From: Pseudomonadota bacterium
GTDB taxonomy: Bacteria; Pseudomonadota; Alphaproteobacteria; HIMB59; GCA-002718135
Length of the DNA stretch: 5,371 nt
Assembly: GCA_027625355.1 (NCBI GenBank)
Contig: JAQBWI010000080.1
Coordinates: 1 to 5,371, forward strand
Direction of reading: 5' to 3'
Shown: piece after piece, positions 1 through 5,303 of the stretch
Layout: each line of letters opens with the position of its first letter
Position numbering within the stretch: the first letter of the stretch is position 1
Position numbers and translations under genes: made by a program
Notes under the pieces: generated by a model
Database searches by the model: none
Told to the model about the DNA's origin: nothing
What the model saw: only the letters and a program-made list of their open reading frames with translations

Positions 1-226
1 CTTCATTTAATAAGTTTTGAATACTAGATCTTGACCCTAATGATTTCGGTATATTATAGCATAGTTTCTCATAAGAAATTCCACCCAATTTATTAAAAGA
101 AAAAACTTCCATTATTGCAGCATAATGTAAAATGGACTTATTAAAAAACTTTCCAAAAATATCTGAACTCGTTAAGCTAGAATATAAAGCTTGTTTATTT
201 AATTTAATTATTTCTTCAGCATTCAT
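1..226 (-). CDS. Putative small winged-helix (MarR-like) transcriptional regulator, 5' part only
   Basis: An open frame starts at ATG 226-224 and runs without a stop for 75 codons to the left edge, so only the N-terminus is visible. A strong Shine-Dalgarno (AGGGAGAT, 238-231) lies 4 bases before the ATG and fixes this start. The peptide begins MNAEEIIKLNKQ and has an N-terminal helix. It continues with LHYAAIMEVFSF, then ISYEKLCYNIPKSLGSRSSI followed by QNLLNE. That order of a helix, a short linker and a Ser/Arg-rich helix resembles the helix-turn-helix part of small winged-helix regulators, with GSRSSIQ as a possible recognition helix. This is a pattern judgement: the wing and the C-terminus lie outside the window and no ligand can be inferred. 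It sits downstream of amt, separated by a hairpin, so it may or may not share the amt transcript. The reading frame is fairly certain; the function is tentative. Confidence 0.6.
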   Translation of the reverse strand, partial: MNAEEIIKLNKQALYSSLTSSDIFGKFFNKSILHYAAIMEVFSFNKLGGISYEKLCYNIPKSLGSRSSIQNLLNE

Positions 227-241
227 ATTGATCTCCCTTAA

Positions 242-268
242 ATTAGAGGGTCTAAAAGACCCTCTAAT
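242..268 (-). terminator. Strong hairpin after amt, possible terminator or leader hairpin of the next gene
   Basis: A perfect 11-bp inverted repeat (242-252 pairs with 258-268) encloses a 5-base loop. The inner six pairs are mostly G-C (GAGGGTC against GACCCTC). It is the only GC-rich element in the gap after amt, which suits a transcription end. However, the minus-strand sequence after it is TTAAGGGAG, not a U tract, so it is not a textbook intrinsic terminator. It ends only 3 bases before the Shine-Dalgarno of the next gene and could instead limit read-through or shape that gene's translation. Confidence 0.5.
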
Positions 269-289
269 ATTAAAGATTTATTAATATTT

Positions 290-322
290 GATTAAATTCA
301 TCTTCTTAAAGTGAATTTAATC
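290..322 (-). repeat. Inverted repeat spanning the amt stop codon
   Basis: Bases 290-300 (GATTAAATTCA) are perfectly complementary to 312-322, giving an 11-bp stem with an 11-base loop. The right arm includes the amt stop codon (317-319). The stem is AT-rich and has no U tract after it, so it is more likely a 3'-end stabilising hairpin than a terminator. It stands about 20 bases from the second, GC-richer hairpin at 242-268, and together they could form the 3' end of the amt mRNA. Confidence 0.4.
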
Positions 323-1603
323 CCTAATGGAATAGGCCATCACACCTACTTCTGCTTTATCAGTACCAAGTTTTTCAGCTTCTTCACTTATACGTATACC
401 CATTGTAATCTTCATTAAGTACCAGACTGCAAAAGCCACGATAAATACAAATAAATTTACCCAGATAATTCCGGTTAATTGAGCCCCAAAACTTGCTGAT
501 GAATTGGTCAATGGAACAACCAAAGTTCCAAAAATTCCAGCAAAACCATGTACTGGGATTGCACCAACTACATCGTCAATTTTAAGCTTCAAGAGTAATC
601 CAGTTCCAAAGAAAACAATGATACCACCAATAGCGCCTATAATAATCGCTAGGAATGGAGATGGAGCCAAAGGTTCTGCCGTAATTGCAACTAATCCACC
701 TAATGCGCCATTTAACATCATGATTACATCTGTTTTTCCAGTTACTAGTCTTGATACCGCAGCACAAGCCATTACGCCTGCGCACGCTGCTAAGTTAGTA
801 TTAATGAAAATTGTTGCAACGGCACTTGAGTCTTCAAAAGACCCCATAGCTAATTGTGATCCACCATTAAATCCAAACCACCCCATCCAGAGGATAAACA
901 CACCAAGTGTAGCAAGAGGTATAGAAGAGCTAGCAAAAGGTTGCATTGGAGCTGCTTCTCCTGTTTCTGTAAATCTACCCAACCTTGGACCAAGCAATAT
1001 TGCACCCGCTAATGCTGCAGCAGCACCTGCACTATGCACAAGAGTTGATCCTGCAAAATCAGAGAATCCAGCAGCAGCTAAGTGGCCACCACCCCATTGC
1101 CATCCCATTTCAATTGGATAAATAATTCCAGCTAAAATTGCACAAAACAAAAAGAAAGGCCAGATTTTTATTCTCTCAGCTAAAGTTCCAGAAACAATCG
1201 AACAAACTGTTGCACAGAATACCATTTGAAAAAACCAATCTGAACCATCAGAATAACCAGTATCAACAGAGCTTGCATCACTCCATGGTAGAAAGGTCCC
1301 TATGTAACCACCTTCAGGGATGCCATATGCGAGATTATAACCAACTAACCAAAACATTAATCCTGCAATAGAATAAAGACCAATATTTTTAGCTGCAATT
1401 GTTGATACACTTTTCGATGTAACGAGTCCTGACTCTAACATTGCAAACCCAGCAGCCATCCACATTACAAGAAAACCACCAATGAGAAATAAAAGAGTAT
1501 TTAATATATACGAAACTTCAGCATCAACACCAGCATACGCTGAGGAAGATAATAAAGTCAGTCCACCTATTATAGTTAATAGGGACATTTTTAGTTTGGG
1601 CAT
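317..1603 (-). CDS. amt: Ammonium transporter, Amt/MEP/Rh family
   Basis: The product is an inner-membrane channel-like transporter that takes up ammonium. I chose ATG 1603 (428 residues) because TGGAGG lies at 1613-1608; the frame extends 12 codons further upstream, but into leader RNA. Residues 1-24 form a likely cleaved signal peptide ending SAYA, as in E. coli AmtB. Eleven hydrophobic segments follow. Family landmarks are visible. GFAMLESG is at 52-59. DFAGSTLVH carries the conserved Asp182 and the first pore histidine, His190. W-F-G-F-N-G-G-S at 242-249 matches the AmtB binding-site region. PVHGFAGIFG carries the second pore histidine, His352. The cytoplasmic tail (about 401-428, MGIRISEEAEKLG) matches the segment through which PII proteins (GlnK) regulate Amt, but no glnK lies beside it. 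Two glutamine riboswitches precede the gene, which ties expression to nitrogen status. Identity is near certain; only the start is a choice. Confidence 0.97.
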   Translation of the reverse strand: MPKLKMSLLTIIGGLTLLSSSAYAGVDAEVSYILNTLLFLIGGFLVMWMAAGFAMLESGLVTSKSVSTIAAKNIGLYSIAGLMFWLVGYNLAYGIPEGGYIGTFLPWSDASSVDTGYSDGSDWFFQMVFCATVCSIVSGTLAERIKIWPFFLFCAILAGIIYPIEMGWQWGGGHLAAAGFSDFAGSTLVHSAGAAAALAGAILLGPRLGRFTETGEAAPMQPFASSSIPLATLGVFILWMGWFGFNGGSQLAMGSFEDSSAVATIFINTNLAACAGVMACAAVSRLVTGKTDVIMMLNGALGGLVAITAEPLAPSPFLAIIIGAIGGIIVFFGTGLLLKLKIDDVVGAIPVHGFAGIFGTLVVPLTNSSASFGAQLTGIIWVNLFVFIVAFAVWYLMKITMGIRISEEAEKLGTDKAEVGVMAYSIRD

Positions 1604-1607
1604 AAAA

Positions 1608-1613
1608 CCTCCA
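1608..1613 (-). promoter_or_regulatory. Ribosome binding site of amt
   Basis: TGGAGG on the minus strand stands 4 bases before ATG 1603. It decides the start of amt, since the upstream in-frame ATG at 1639 has no such site and would add a peptide ahead of the signal sequence. It can also pair with an upstream leader segment (see the 1606-1680 entry). Confidence 0.8.
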
Positions 1614-1627
1614 CAATAAATTTCACC

Positions 1628-1654
1628 AACACAGCTCACCTTGAGCTATGTGTT
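1628..1654 (-). promoter_or_regulatory. Stem-loop in the amt leader
   Basis: On the minus strand AACACA, a bulged UA, then GCUCA pairs with UGAGC and UGUGUU around an AGG loop. That makes 11 base pairs in two blocks, 6 and 5. It lies between the aptamers and the ribosome binding site. No U run follows, so it is unlikely to be an intrinsic terminator. It probably belongs to the expression platform or acts as a spacer that brings the two halves of the possible masking helix together. Confidence 0.55.
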
Positions 1655-1691
1655 ACTTTTCATGCTTAGCTATGGAAATTAAAGAATAAGA

Positions 1692-1745
1692 TCCGCGTTC
1701 CTTCGGTATAACCTACTTCCGATATGCTTGTGCATATTGAACGAT
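1692..1745 (-). promoter_or_regulatory. Glutamine riboswitch aptamer (glnA RNA motif), gene-proximal copy
   Basis: This cis-acting RNA is predicted to bind L-glutamine and control amt. It has the conserved blocks of the glnA motif in order: CGUUCA (1743-1738), CGGAAGUAGG (1721-1712) and CCGAAGGAACGC (1706-1695). P1 forms between CGUUC (1743-1739) and GAACG (1700-1696). P2 is a perfect 6-bp hairpin, AUAUGC against GCAUAU with an ACAA loop (1737-1722). P3 is GGU against ACC with a UAU loop (1713-1705). The class is known upstream of ammonium transporter and glutamine synthetase genes, which fits exactly. A second copy lies 17 bases upstream. The motif was recognised from memory, not by a covariance-model search. 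Confidence 0.9.
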
Positions 1746-1756
1746 TTAATAACTCT

Positions 1757-1812
1757 GCATGCGTTCCTTCGACTTTCGTCTACTTCCGTCATGTAAAACA
1801 TAATGAACGTAT
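1757..1812 (-). promoter_or_regulatory. Glutamine riboswitch aptamer (glnA RNA motif), promoter-proximal copy
   Basis: This is the first of two tandem aptamers in the amt leader. The core blocks are CGUUCA (1809-1804), CGGAAGUAG (1788-1780) and CGAAGGAACGC (1771-1761). P1 pairs 1809-1805 with 1766-1762. P2 pairs UUAUGU with ACAUGA (1803-1789, one G-U pair). P3 is GAC against GUC closed by a GAAA tetraloop (1780-1771). P2 and P3 differ in sequence from the other copy but keep their pairing, so the structure rather than the bases is conserved. It begins a few bases after the predicted transcription start, so the leader seems to be made up almost entirely of riboswitch. Confidence 0.88.
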
Positions 1813-1823
1813 AGATCTATTTA

Positions 1824-1850
1824 GTTATAATAATAAAAATTGTAAGTTAA
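1824..1850 (-). promoter_or_regulatory. Candidate promoter of the riboswitch-amt transcript
   Basis: On the minus strand TTAACT (1850-1845) and TATAAC (1829-1824) are separated by 15 bases, slightly short for a sigma-70 type promoter. Transcription would start near 1817, just ahead of the first aptamer at 1809. A 10-base palindrome, ATAGATCTAT (1811-1820), covers this start point. In such AT-rich sequence chance matches are common, so support comes mainly from position. Confidence 0.4.
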
Positions 1851-1884
1851 AAATAAGAAAAACTAATATGCAAAAATTGCATAT
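1851..1884 (-). terminator. Intrinsic terminator-like element after the oxidoreductase gene
   Basis: A perfect 8-bp inverted repeat, ATATGCAA (1866-1873) against TTGCATAT (1877-1884), has a 3-base loop. On the minus strand it is followed by UAG, then UUUUUCUUAUUUUU. A stem-loop plus U-rich tail 16 bases after the stop codon at 1900 fits the end of the four-gene run to its right. The stem has only two G-C pairs, so termination may be weak, and the palindrome could alternatively be a protein-binding site upstream of the amt promoter. Confidence 0.5.
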
Positions 1885-1899
1885 ATAACTATGCATTCT

Positions 1900-3048
1900 T
1901 TAAATAGAGCTTAAATCTGTCCAAATACTGTTATTATTACTTGATTTAACTGAAGCATTAATAAACTTCATTATTTGCATTCCCGAATCACCACCTGGTA
2001 ATAACTCTAATAATTCATTTTTATTTTTATGATTTAGAATAATATCAGCAGCATCTGAATAAATTTGTGCAAATCCTTCTAGATACCCTTCAGGATGACC
2101 TGGTGGAATACGAATTGGAGCATATGAATTTTCATTTTGAATTGCTCCACCTCTTGTAATAATTTGATCTGCTTTTCCAACTCTTGAAAATCTTGCATAA
2201 TTTGGATTTTCTTGTGCCCAATGAAGCGCTCCTTTTTCACCATAAATAGAGATAGTAAAGTTGTTTTCTTGACCAGTTGCAATTTGTGAAATTGATAAAT
2301 TTCCTTTAACGTTTTCAGTCATTCTAATCATTATTGAGGCATCATCATCTAACTTTCTTCCTTCAACAAAGGTTGTTAAATCAGCAGCAACAGACTTGCA
2401 CTTTAATCCAGTAACAAATTCGAGAAGATGCATTGTATGACTGCCAATATCTCCAACAGCTCCTGCTGCACCACTTCGTTTTGGGTCTGTTCTCCATTCT
2501 GCTTGCTTATTAGAGCCAGAGTCCTCTTCTTTAGATCCCAACCAACCTTGCAAATATGCTCCTTTGACAATACGTAAATTACCAAGTTCACCATTTTTAA
2601 CTAAGGATCGCATTTCTCTTATTACAGGATAACCAGAATAGTTATGAGTGAGGAAGAAATGAGCTTTGGATGATTTTATAGCTCTCATTAATTCATTTGC
2701 ATCATCCATTGTAGCCGTCATTGGTTTATCACAAATAACATGAATACCTTTGTTTAAAAACTCTATAGCAGGTCCAGCATGCATATGATTTGGTGTTACT
2801 ATTGAAACAACTTCAACACCATCATCTCTTTGTGATTCTTGCTCAGCCATGGTTTTATAATCAGGATAACTTCTTGTTAGGTCTAAGCCTAATTCTTTTG
2901 CAGATAGTTCAGCTTTCTCTGGTGTGGAAGATAAGCATCCTGCAAGAAACTCATATTTATCATCCATTCTTGCAGATAAACGATGAACCGCACCTATAAA
3001 AGCTCCTTGACCTCCACCAACCATACCTAGTCTTAATTTTTTCTTCAT
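1900..3048 (-). CDS. Gfo/Idh/MocA-family NAD(P)-dependent oxidoreductase
   Basis: A cytoplasmic dehydrogenase of 382 residues, of the family that includes myo-inositol 2-dehydrogenase and glucose-fructose oxidoreductase. The N-terminal Rossmann domain (about 1-130) has the dinucleotide loop GGGQGAFIG at 11-19, TPNHMH at 85-90 and CDKP at 107-110 with the conserved Lys108. The C-terminal substrate domain has GDIGSHTMHLLEF at 199-211, whose Asp200 and His204 match the catalytic Asp and His of inositol dehydrogenases. All catalytic positions are present, so the enzyme should be active on a hydroxyl of a sugar, cyclitol or keto-sugar. The substrate cannot be read. It follows the TIM-barrel gene by 12 bases, which suggests the two share a pathway. 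There is no Shine-Dalgarno in that gap (it reads A5T5), so translation may be coupled to the upstream gene. A later Met9 start would cut the Rossmann strand and is unlikely. Confidence 0.93.
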   Translation of the reverse strand: MKKKLRLGMVGGGQGAFIGAVHRLSARMDDKYEFLAGCLSSTPEKAELSAKELGLDLTRSYPDYKTMAEQESQRDDGVEVVSIVTPNHMHAGPAIEFLNKGIHVICDKPMTATMDDANELMRAIKSSKAHFFLTHNYSGYPVIREMRSLVKNGELGNLRIVKGAYLQGWLGSKEEDSGSNKQAEWRTDPKRSGAAGAVGDIGSHTMHLLEFVTGLKCKSVAADLTTFVEGRKLDDDASIMIRMTENVKGNLSISQIATGQENNFTISIYGEKGALHWAQENPNYARFSRVGKADQIITRGGAIQNENSYAPIRIPPGHPEGYLEGFAQIYSDAADIILNHKNKNELLELLPGGDSGMQIMKFINASVKSSNNNSIWTDLSSI

Positions 3049-3060
3049 TTAAAAATTTTT

Positions 3061-4113
3061 TTATAATCCTAATAATTTTTTGTTTGTATCTTTATCGATT
3101 CCTGAGCCAGCAAAATCATCAAATGCTTTTTCAGTTACTTCAATAATATGTTTTTGAATAAATGGAGCTCCTTCTGCTGCTCCCTGCTCAGGACTCTTGA
3201 TACAACATTCCCATTCAAGAACTGCCCAGCCGTCAAAATTGTTTGCAGATAGTTTAGAAAAAATTGATTTAAAATCAACCTGACCATCACCGAGTGATCT
3301 AAAGCGCCCTGCTCTATTAACCCAAGACTGAAAACCACCATAAACGCCTTGTCTACCAGTTGGGTTTAACTCAGCATCCTTTACATGAAACATTTTTATT
3401 TTATCATTATAAATGTCAATATTATCTAGATAATTAAGATGTTGAAGTACATAATGACTTGGGTCATATAACATATTACATCGTGTATGATTTTGAACTC
3501 TTTCCAAAAACATTTCAAAAGAAATTCCATCATGCAAATCTTCTGATGGATGTATTTCATAACAAAGATCAACTCCGTTATTATCAAATTCATTGAGAAT
3601 AGGGGTCCATCTCTTAGCCAACTCATCAAAAGCTTCCTCCACTAAGCCTTCAGGTCTTTGTGGAAAAGGATAAATATAAGGCCACGCCAATGCTCCAGAA
3701 AATGTTCCAGCAGCAGTTAGATTTAAATTTTTTGATGCTTTAGCAACATTCATCATTTTATTTATTGCCCATCGTGTTCTTGCACTTGGATTACCTTTCA
3801 CGTTTTCATCAGCAAAATTATCAAAAAGCGCATCATATGCAGGGTGAACTGCTACTAACTGACCTGTTATATGTGAAGATATTTCAGTTAATTCTAAGTT
3901 ATTTTCTTTTAATACTCCTGTGATTTCCTCACAATAGTTTTTACTTTCAGCTGCTTTATCAACACTAAAAATATGGTCAGCCCACGAGGGAAGTTGCACT
4001 CCTTTATAACCTAATCCTGAAGCCCATTTAGCAAGTCCATGCAGTGTATTAAAAGGCTCCTTATCACCTATAAACTGTGCAAGAAATATAGCAGGTCCTT
4101 TTATTTTTTTCAT
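3061..4113 (-). CDS. Sugar phosphate isomerase/epimerase-like TIM-barrel protein (xylose isomerase-like family)
   Basis: A cytoplasmic protein of 350 residues of the AP-endonuclease-2/xylose-isomerase-like superfamily, which includes IolE, IolI, IolH and sugar epimerases. A divalent metal site is visible from the usual four residues: Glu186 in CYEIHP, Asp217 with His220 in YDPSH, His243 with Asp246 in FHVKD, and Glu300 in VLEWE. The N-terminus (GPAIFLAQF) forms the first barrel strand, and GYKGVQLPSW at 35-44 the second. Expected chemistry is isomerisation, epimerisation or dehydration of a sugar or keto-sugar. The start has a strong AGGGAGAT ribosome site (4124-4117) 3 bases ahead. It is 25 bases after the amidotransferase gene and 12 before the oxidoreductase, and pairs of this kind commonly act in one sugar or inositol pathway. 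The exact substrate is unknown; endonuclease activity is unlikely given the neighbour. Confidence 0.9.
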   Translation of the reverse strand: MKKIKGPAIFLAQFIGDKEPFNTLHGLAKWASGLGYKGVQLPSWADHIFSVDKAAESKNYCEEITGVLKENNLELTEISSHITGQLVAVHPAYDALFDNFADENVKGNPSARTRWAINKMMNVAKASKNLNLTAAGTFSGALAWPYIYPFPQRPEGLVEEAFDELAKRWTPILNEFDNNGVDLCYEIHPSEDLHDGISFEMFLERVQNHTRCNMLYDPSHYVLQHLNYLDNIDIYNDKIKMFHVKDAELNPTGRQGVYGGFQSWVNRAGRFRSLGDGQVDFKSIFSKLSANNFDGWAVLEWECCIKSPEQGAAEGAPFIQKHIIEVTEKAFDDFAGSGIDKDTNKKLLGL

Positions 4114-4138
4114 TTTATCTCCCTAGTTAATATATTCA

Positions 4139-4864
4139 TTATAAAATTTTTTTAAAATTTTCATACAATTTTTCTGTATTTAATTTCATATTTTTAACAT
4201 TTTTATATCCCTCTTTATCTAATGAATGCAAAGCATTTTTACCTAAATTACTTTCTATAACTGCCTTAAGCTCGGGTATTTTACTCCAACTAGAGATAGT
4301 ATCTTCTTTAATTTCAGTGTGAAACTGAACTCCATACGCATAATCTTTATACCTAAAAATTTGATATTTAGTTGATTCTGAAGAAGCTAATAAGAATACG
4401 TTTTTTACTGACTCTAAATCTTGCACTTCATAACTATGCCACTGCAAAACTTTAAATTTTGAGTCAAAATTTCTAAAAACTTTATCTTTTAAATGGTTAG
4501 CAAACATCTCTATATTAAGTATGCCAATTTCTGGAGGTTTTGTTCTAACTATTTTTCCCCCAAGAACTTCTCCTAACAATTGTGCACCTAAACAAATACC
4601 CAAGTAAGGTTTTCTCATTTCAATGACAAATTTTTTAATTGCTTCTTTTTCATCTAATATCCATGGATAGGTATCTTCCATATTAGTATTCATTTCCCCA
4701 CCTAAACAAATCATAGCATGAAATTTTTCAAGATTATTAGGTATTTTATCTTTTTTATCTAACCTAACTGTAGTTAAAAATATTCCATCTTTTTCTAAAA
4801 GATCTAATAAATATCCGGCTGTAACAATATCTGAGTGTTGAAAAATCAAAATTTCTTTATTCAT
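4139..4864 (-). CDS. Class I glutamine amidotransferase (GATase1) domain protein
   Basis: A 241-residue protein consisting of a stand-alone GATase1 domain, like the GMP synthase-related amidotransferases that lack a synthetase domain. The catalytic triad is complete: nucleophile Cys91 in the elbow GICLGAQLLG (89-98), with His182 and Glu184 in GVQFHTE (178-184). LGGEMNT at 54-60 supplies the oxyanion-side glycines and WHSYEV at 142-147 is the usual strand before the histidine. It should hydrolyse glutamine or a gamma-glutamyl or similar amide, but the ammonia acceptor or partner cannot be named. Its ATG overlaps the end of ogt by 8 bases (ATGAATAA) with no clear ribosome site, so translation is probably coupled. 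The C-terminal 60 residues are Lys-rich and not recognised as a domain. Confidence 0.88.
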   Translation of the reverse strand: MNKEILIFQHSDIVTAGYLLDLLEKDGIFLTTVRLDKKDKIPNNLEKFHAMICLGGEMNTNMEDTYPWILDEKEAIKKFVIEMRKPYLGICLGAQLLGEVLGGKIVRTKPPEIGILNIEMFANHLKDKVFRNFDSKFKVLQWHSYEVQDLESVKNVFLLASSESTKYQIFRYKDYAYGVQFHTEIKEDTISSWSKIPELKAVIESNLGKNALHSLDKEGYKNVKNMKLNTEKLYENFKKIL

Positions 4865-5303
4865 CTTGTTCTAATTTTAAAATTTTTTTTTTTAATTTTA
4901 TTCCACCAAGACCAGAAAATCCTCCTAAGACACCATCTGATCTTACAACACGATGGCATGGAATAACTAATAAATGATTATTCTGTCCACATACATTACC
5001 TACGTAACGTGGAGAAGTTCCTAATTCTTTTGCAATATCACCATATGATTTTGTTTTCCCATATTTAATATTTCTTAACTTGTTCCATATTTTTTTTTGC
5101 AATACAGATCCTTCTATATGAATCTTTACTGAAAAAAATTTTCTTTTTCCTTTTGTGTATTCAATAATTTGCTTTTTTAATTCTTTTAAGACAGGATTTT
5201 TACCTACGTTCTTATTCTTTCCAAATTTTATAGAGGTTATAGAGTTATTTTTCTCAAAAAGAGTAATCCACCCAAGTGAAGAATTGAAGCTTAAAATATT
5301 CAT
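4857..5303 (-). CDS. ogt: Methylated-DNA--protein-cysteine methyltransferase (O6-alkylguanine repair)
   Basis: A 148-residue DNA repair protein that moves the alkyl group from O6-alkylguanine onto its own cysteine, a single-use suicide reaction. The active-site block IPCHRVVRSDG (114-124, ATG numbering) has the acceptor Cys116 and His117, so it is a true transferase and not a cysteine-lacking ATL protein. The helix-turn-helix segment SYGDIAKELG (86-95) is followed by PRYVG with the conserved base-flipping Arg, and an Asn lies 8 residues before the Cys as in the family. GGFSGLGGIKLKK closes the domain. It is a short Ogt type with no Ada regulatory domain. I chose ATG 5303, which opens with MNILSFNSSLGW; a TTG at 5318 would add five hydrophobic residues without a better ribosome site. 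No clear Shine-Dalgarno is seen. It is first in the four-gene run. Confidence 0.93.
   Translation of the reverse strand: MNILSFNSSLGWITLFEKNNSITSIKFGKNKNVGKNPVLKELKKQIIEYTKGKRKFFSVKIHIEGSVLQKKIWNKLRNIKYGKTKSYGDIAKELGTSPRYVGNVCGQNNHLLVIPCHRVVRSDGVLGGFSGLGGIKLKKKILKLEQDE

Larger units (their letters stand above)
1606..1680 (-). promoter_or_regulatory. Possible expression platform: helix masking the amt ribosome binding site
   Basis: The leader segment AAUUUCCAUAG (1680-1670) can pair over 11 consecutive positions with UUGUGGAGGUU (1616-1606), which contains the amt Shine-Dalgarno. Four of the pairs are G-U wobbles. The two arms would enclose the hairpin at 1628-1654. This arrangement would block ribosome access, and it begins about a dozen bases after the second aptamer. 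It would suit translational control by the riboswitch, since there is no terminator-like U tract between the aptamers and the start codon. The pairing was found by eye and its energy was not computed. A competing local hairpin (UUU-C-CAU around 1680-1672 against AUGAAA near 1663) could release the site. Confidence 0.4.

Noticed and set aside
504..1121. Long open frame of 205 codons on the plus strand
   Set aside because: It lies wholly antisense to amt, its Pro/Ala/Asn-rich translation looks like the mirror of membrane-protein codons, and it has no ribosome site. It is a shadow of amt.
1604..1639. A 12-residue N-terminal extension of the ammonium transporter from ATG 1639
   Set aside because: The extension would precede a normal signal peptide, would be read from inside the leader hairpin, and has no ribosome site, whereas ATG 1603 has TGGAGG.
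1695..1788. Repeated GCGTTCCTTCG and TACTTCCG, suggestive of a short direct-repeat array
   Set aside because: There are only two copies of each, and both sets are the conserved core of the two riboswitch aptamers read on the plus strand. It is not a CRISPR or integration repeat.
1866..1884. Sigma-54 promoter at the TGCAATTTTTGCAT segment, attractive for a nitrogen gene
   Set aside because: The GG of the -24 element is missing, the match comes only from the palindrome, and a start there would be far upstream of the riboswitch leader.
4857..4893. Frameshift fusion of Ogt to the amidotransferase through slippage on the A11 tract
   Set aside because: The frame of the amidotransferase contains TAA and TAG between the tract and its ATG, so a slip into that frame would stop at once rather than fuse the proteins.
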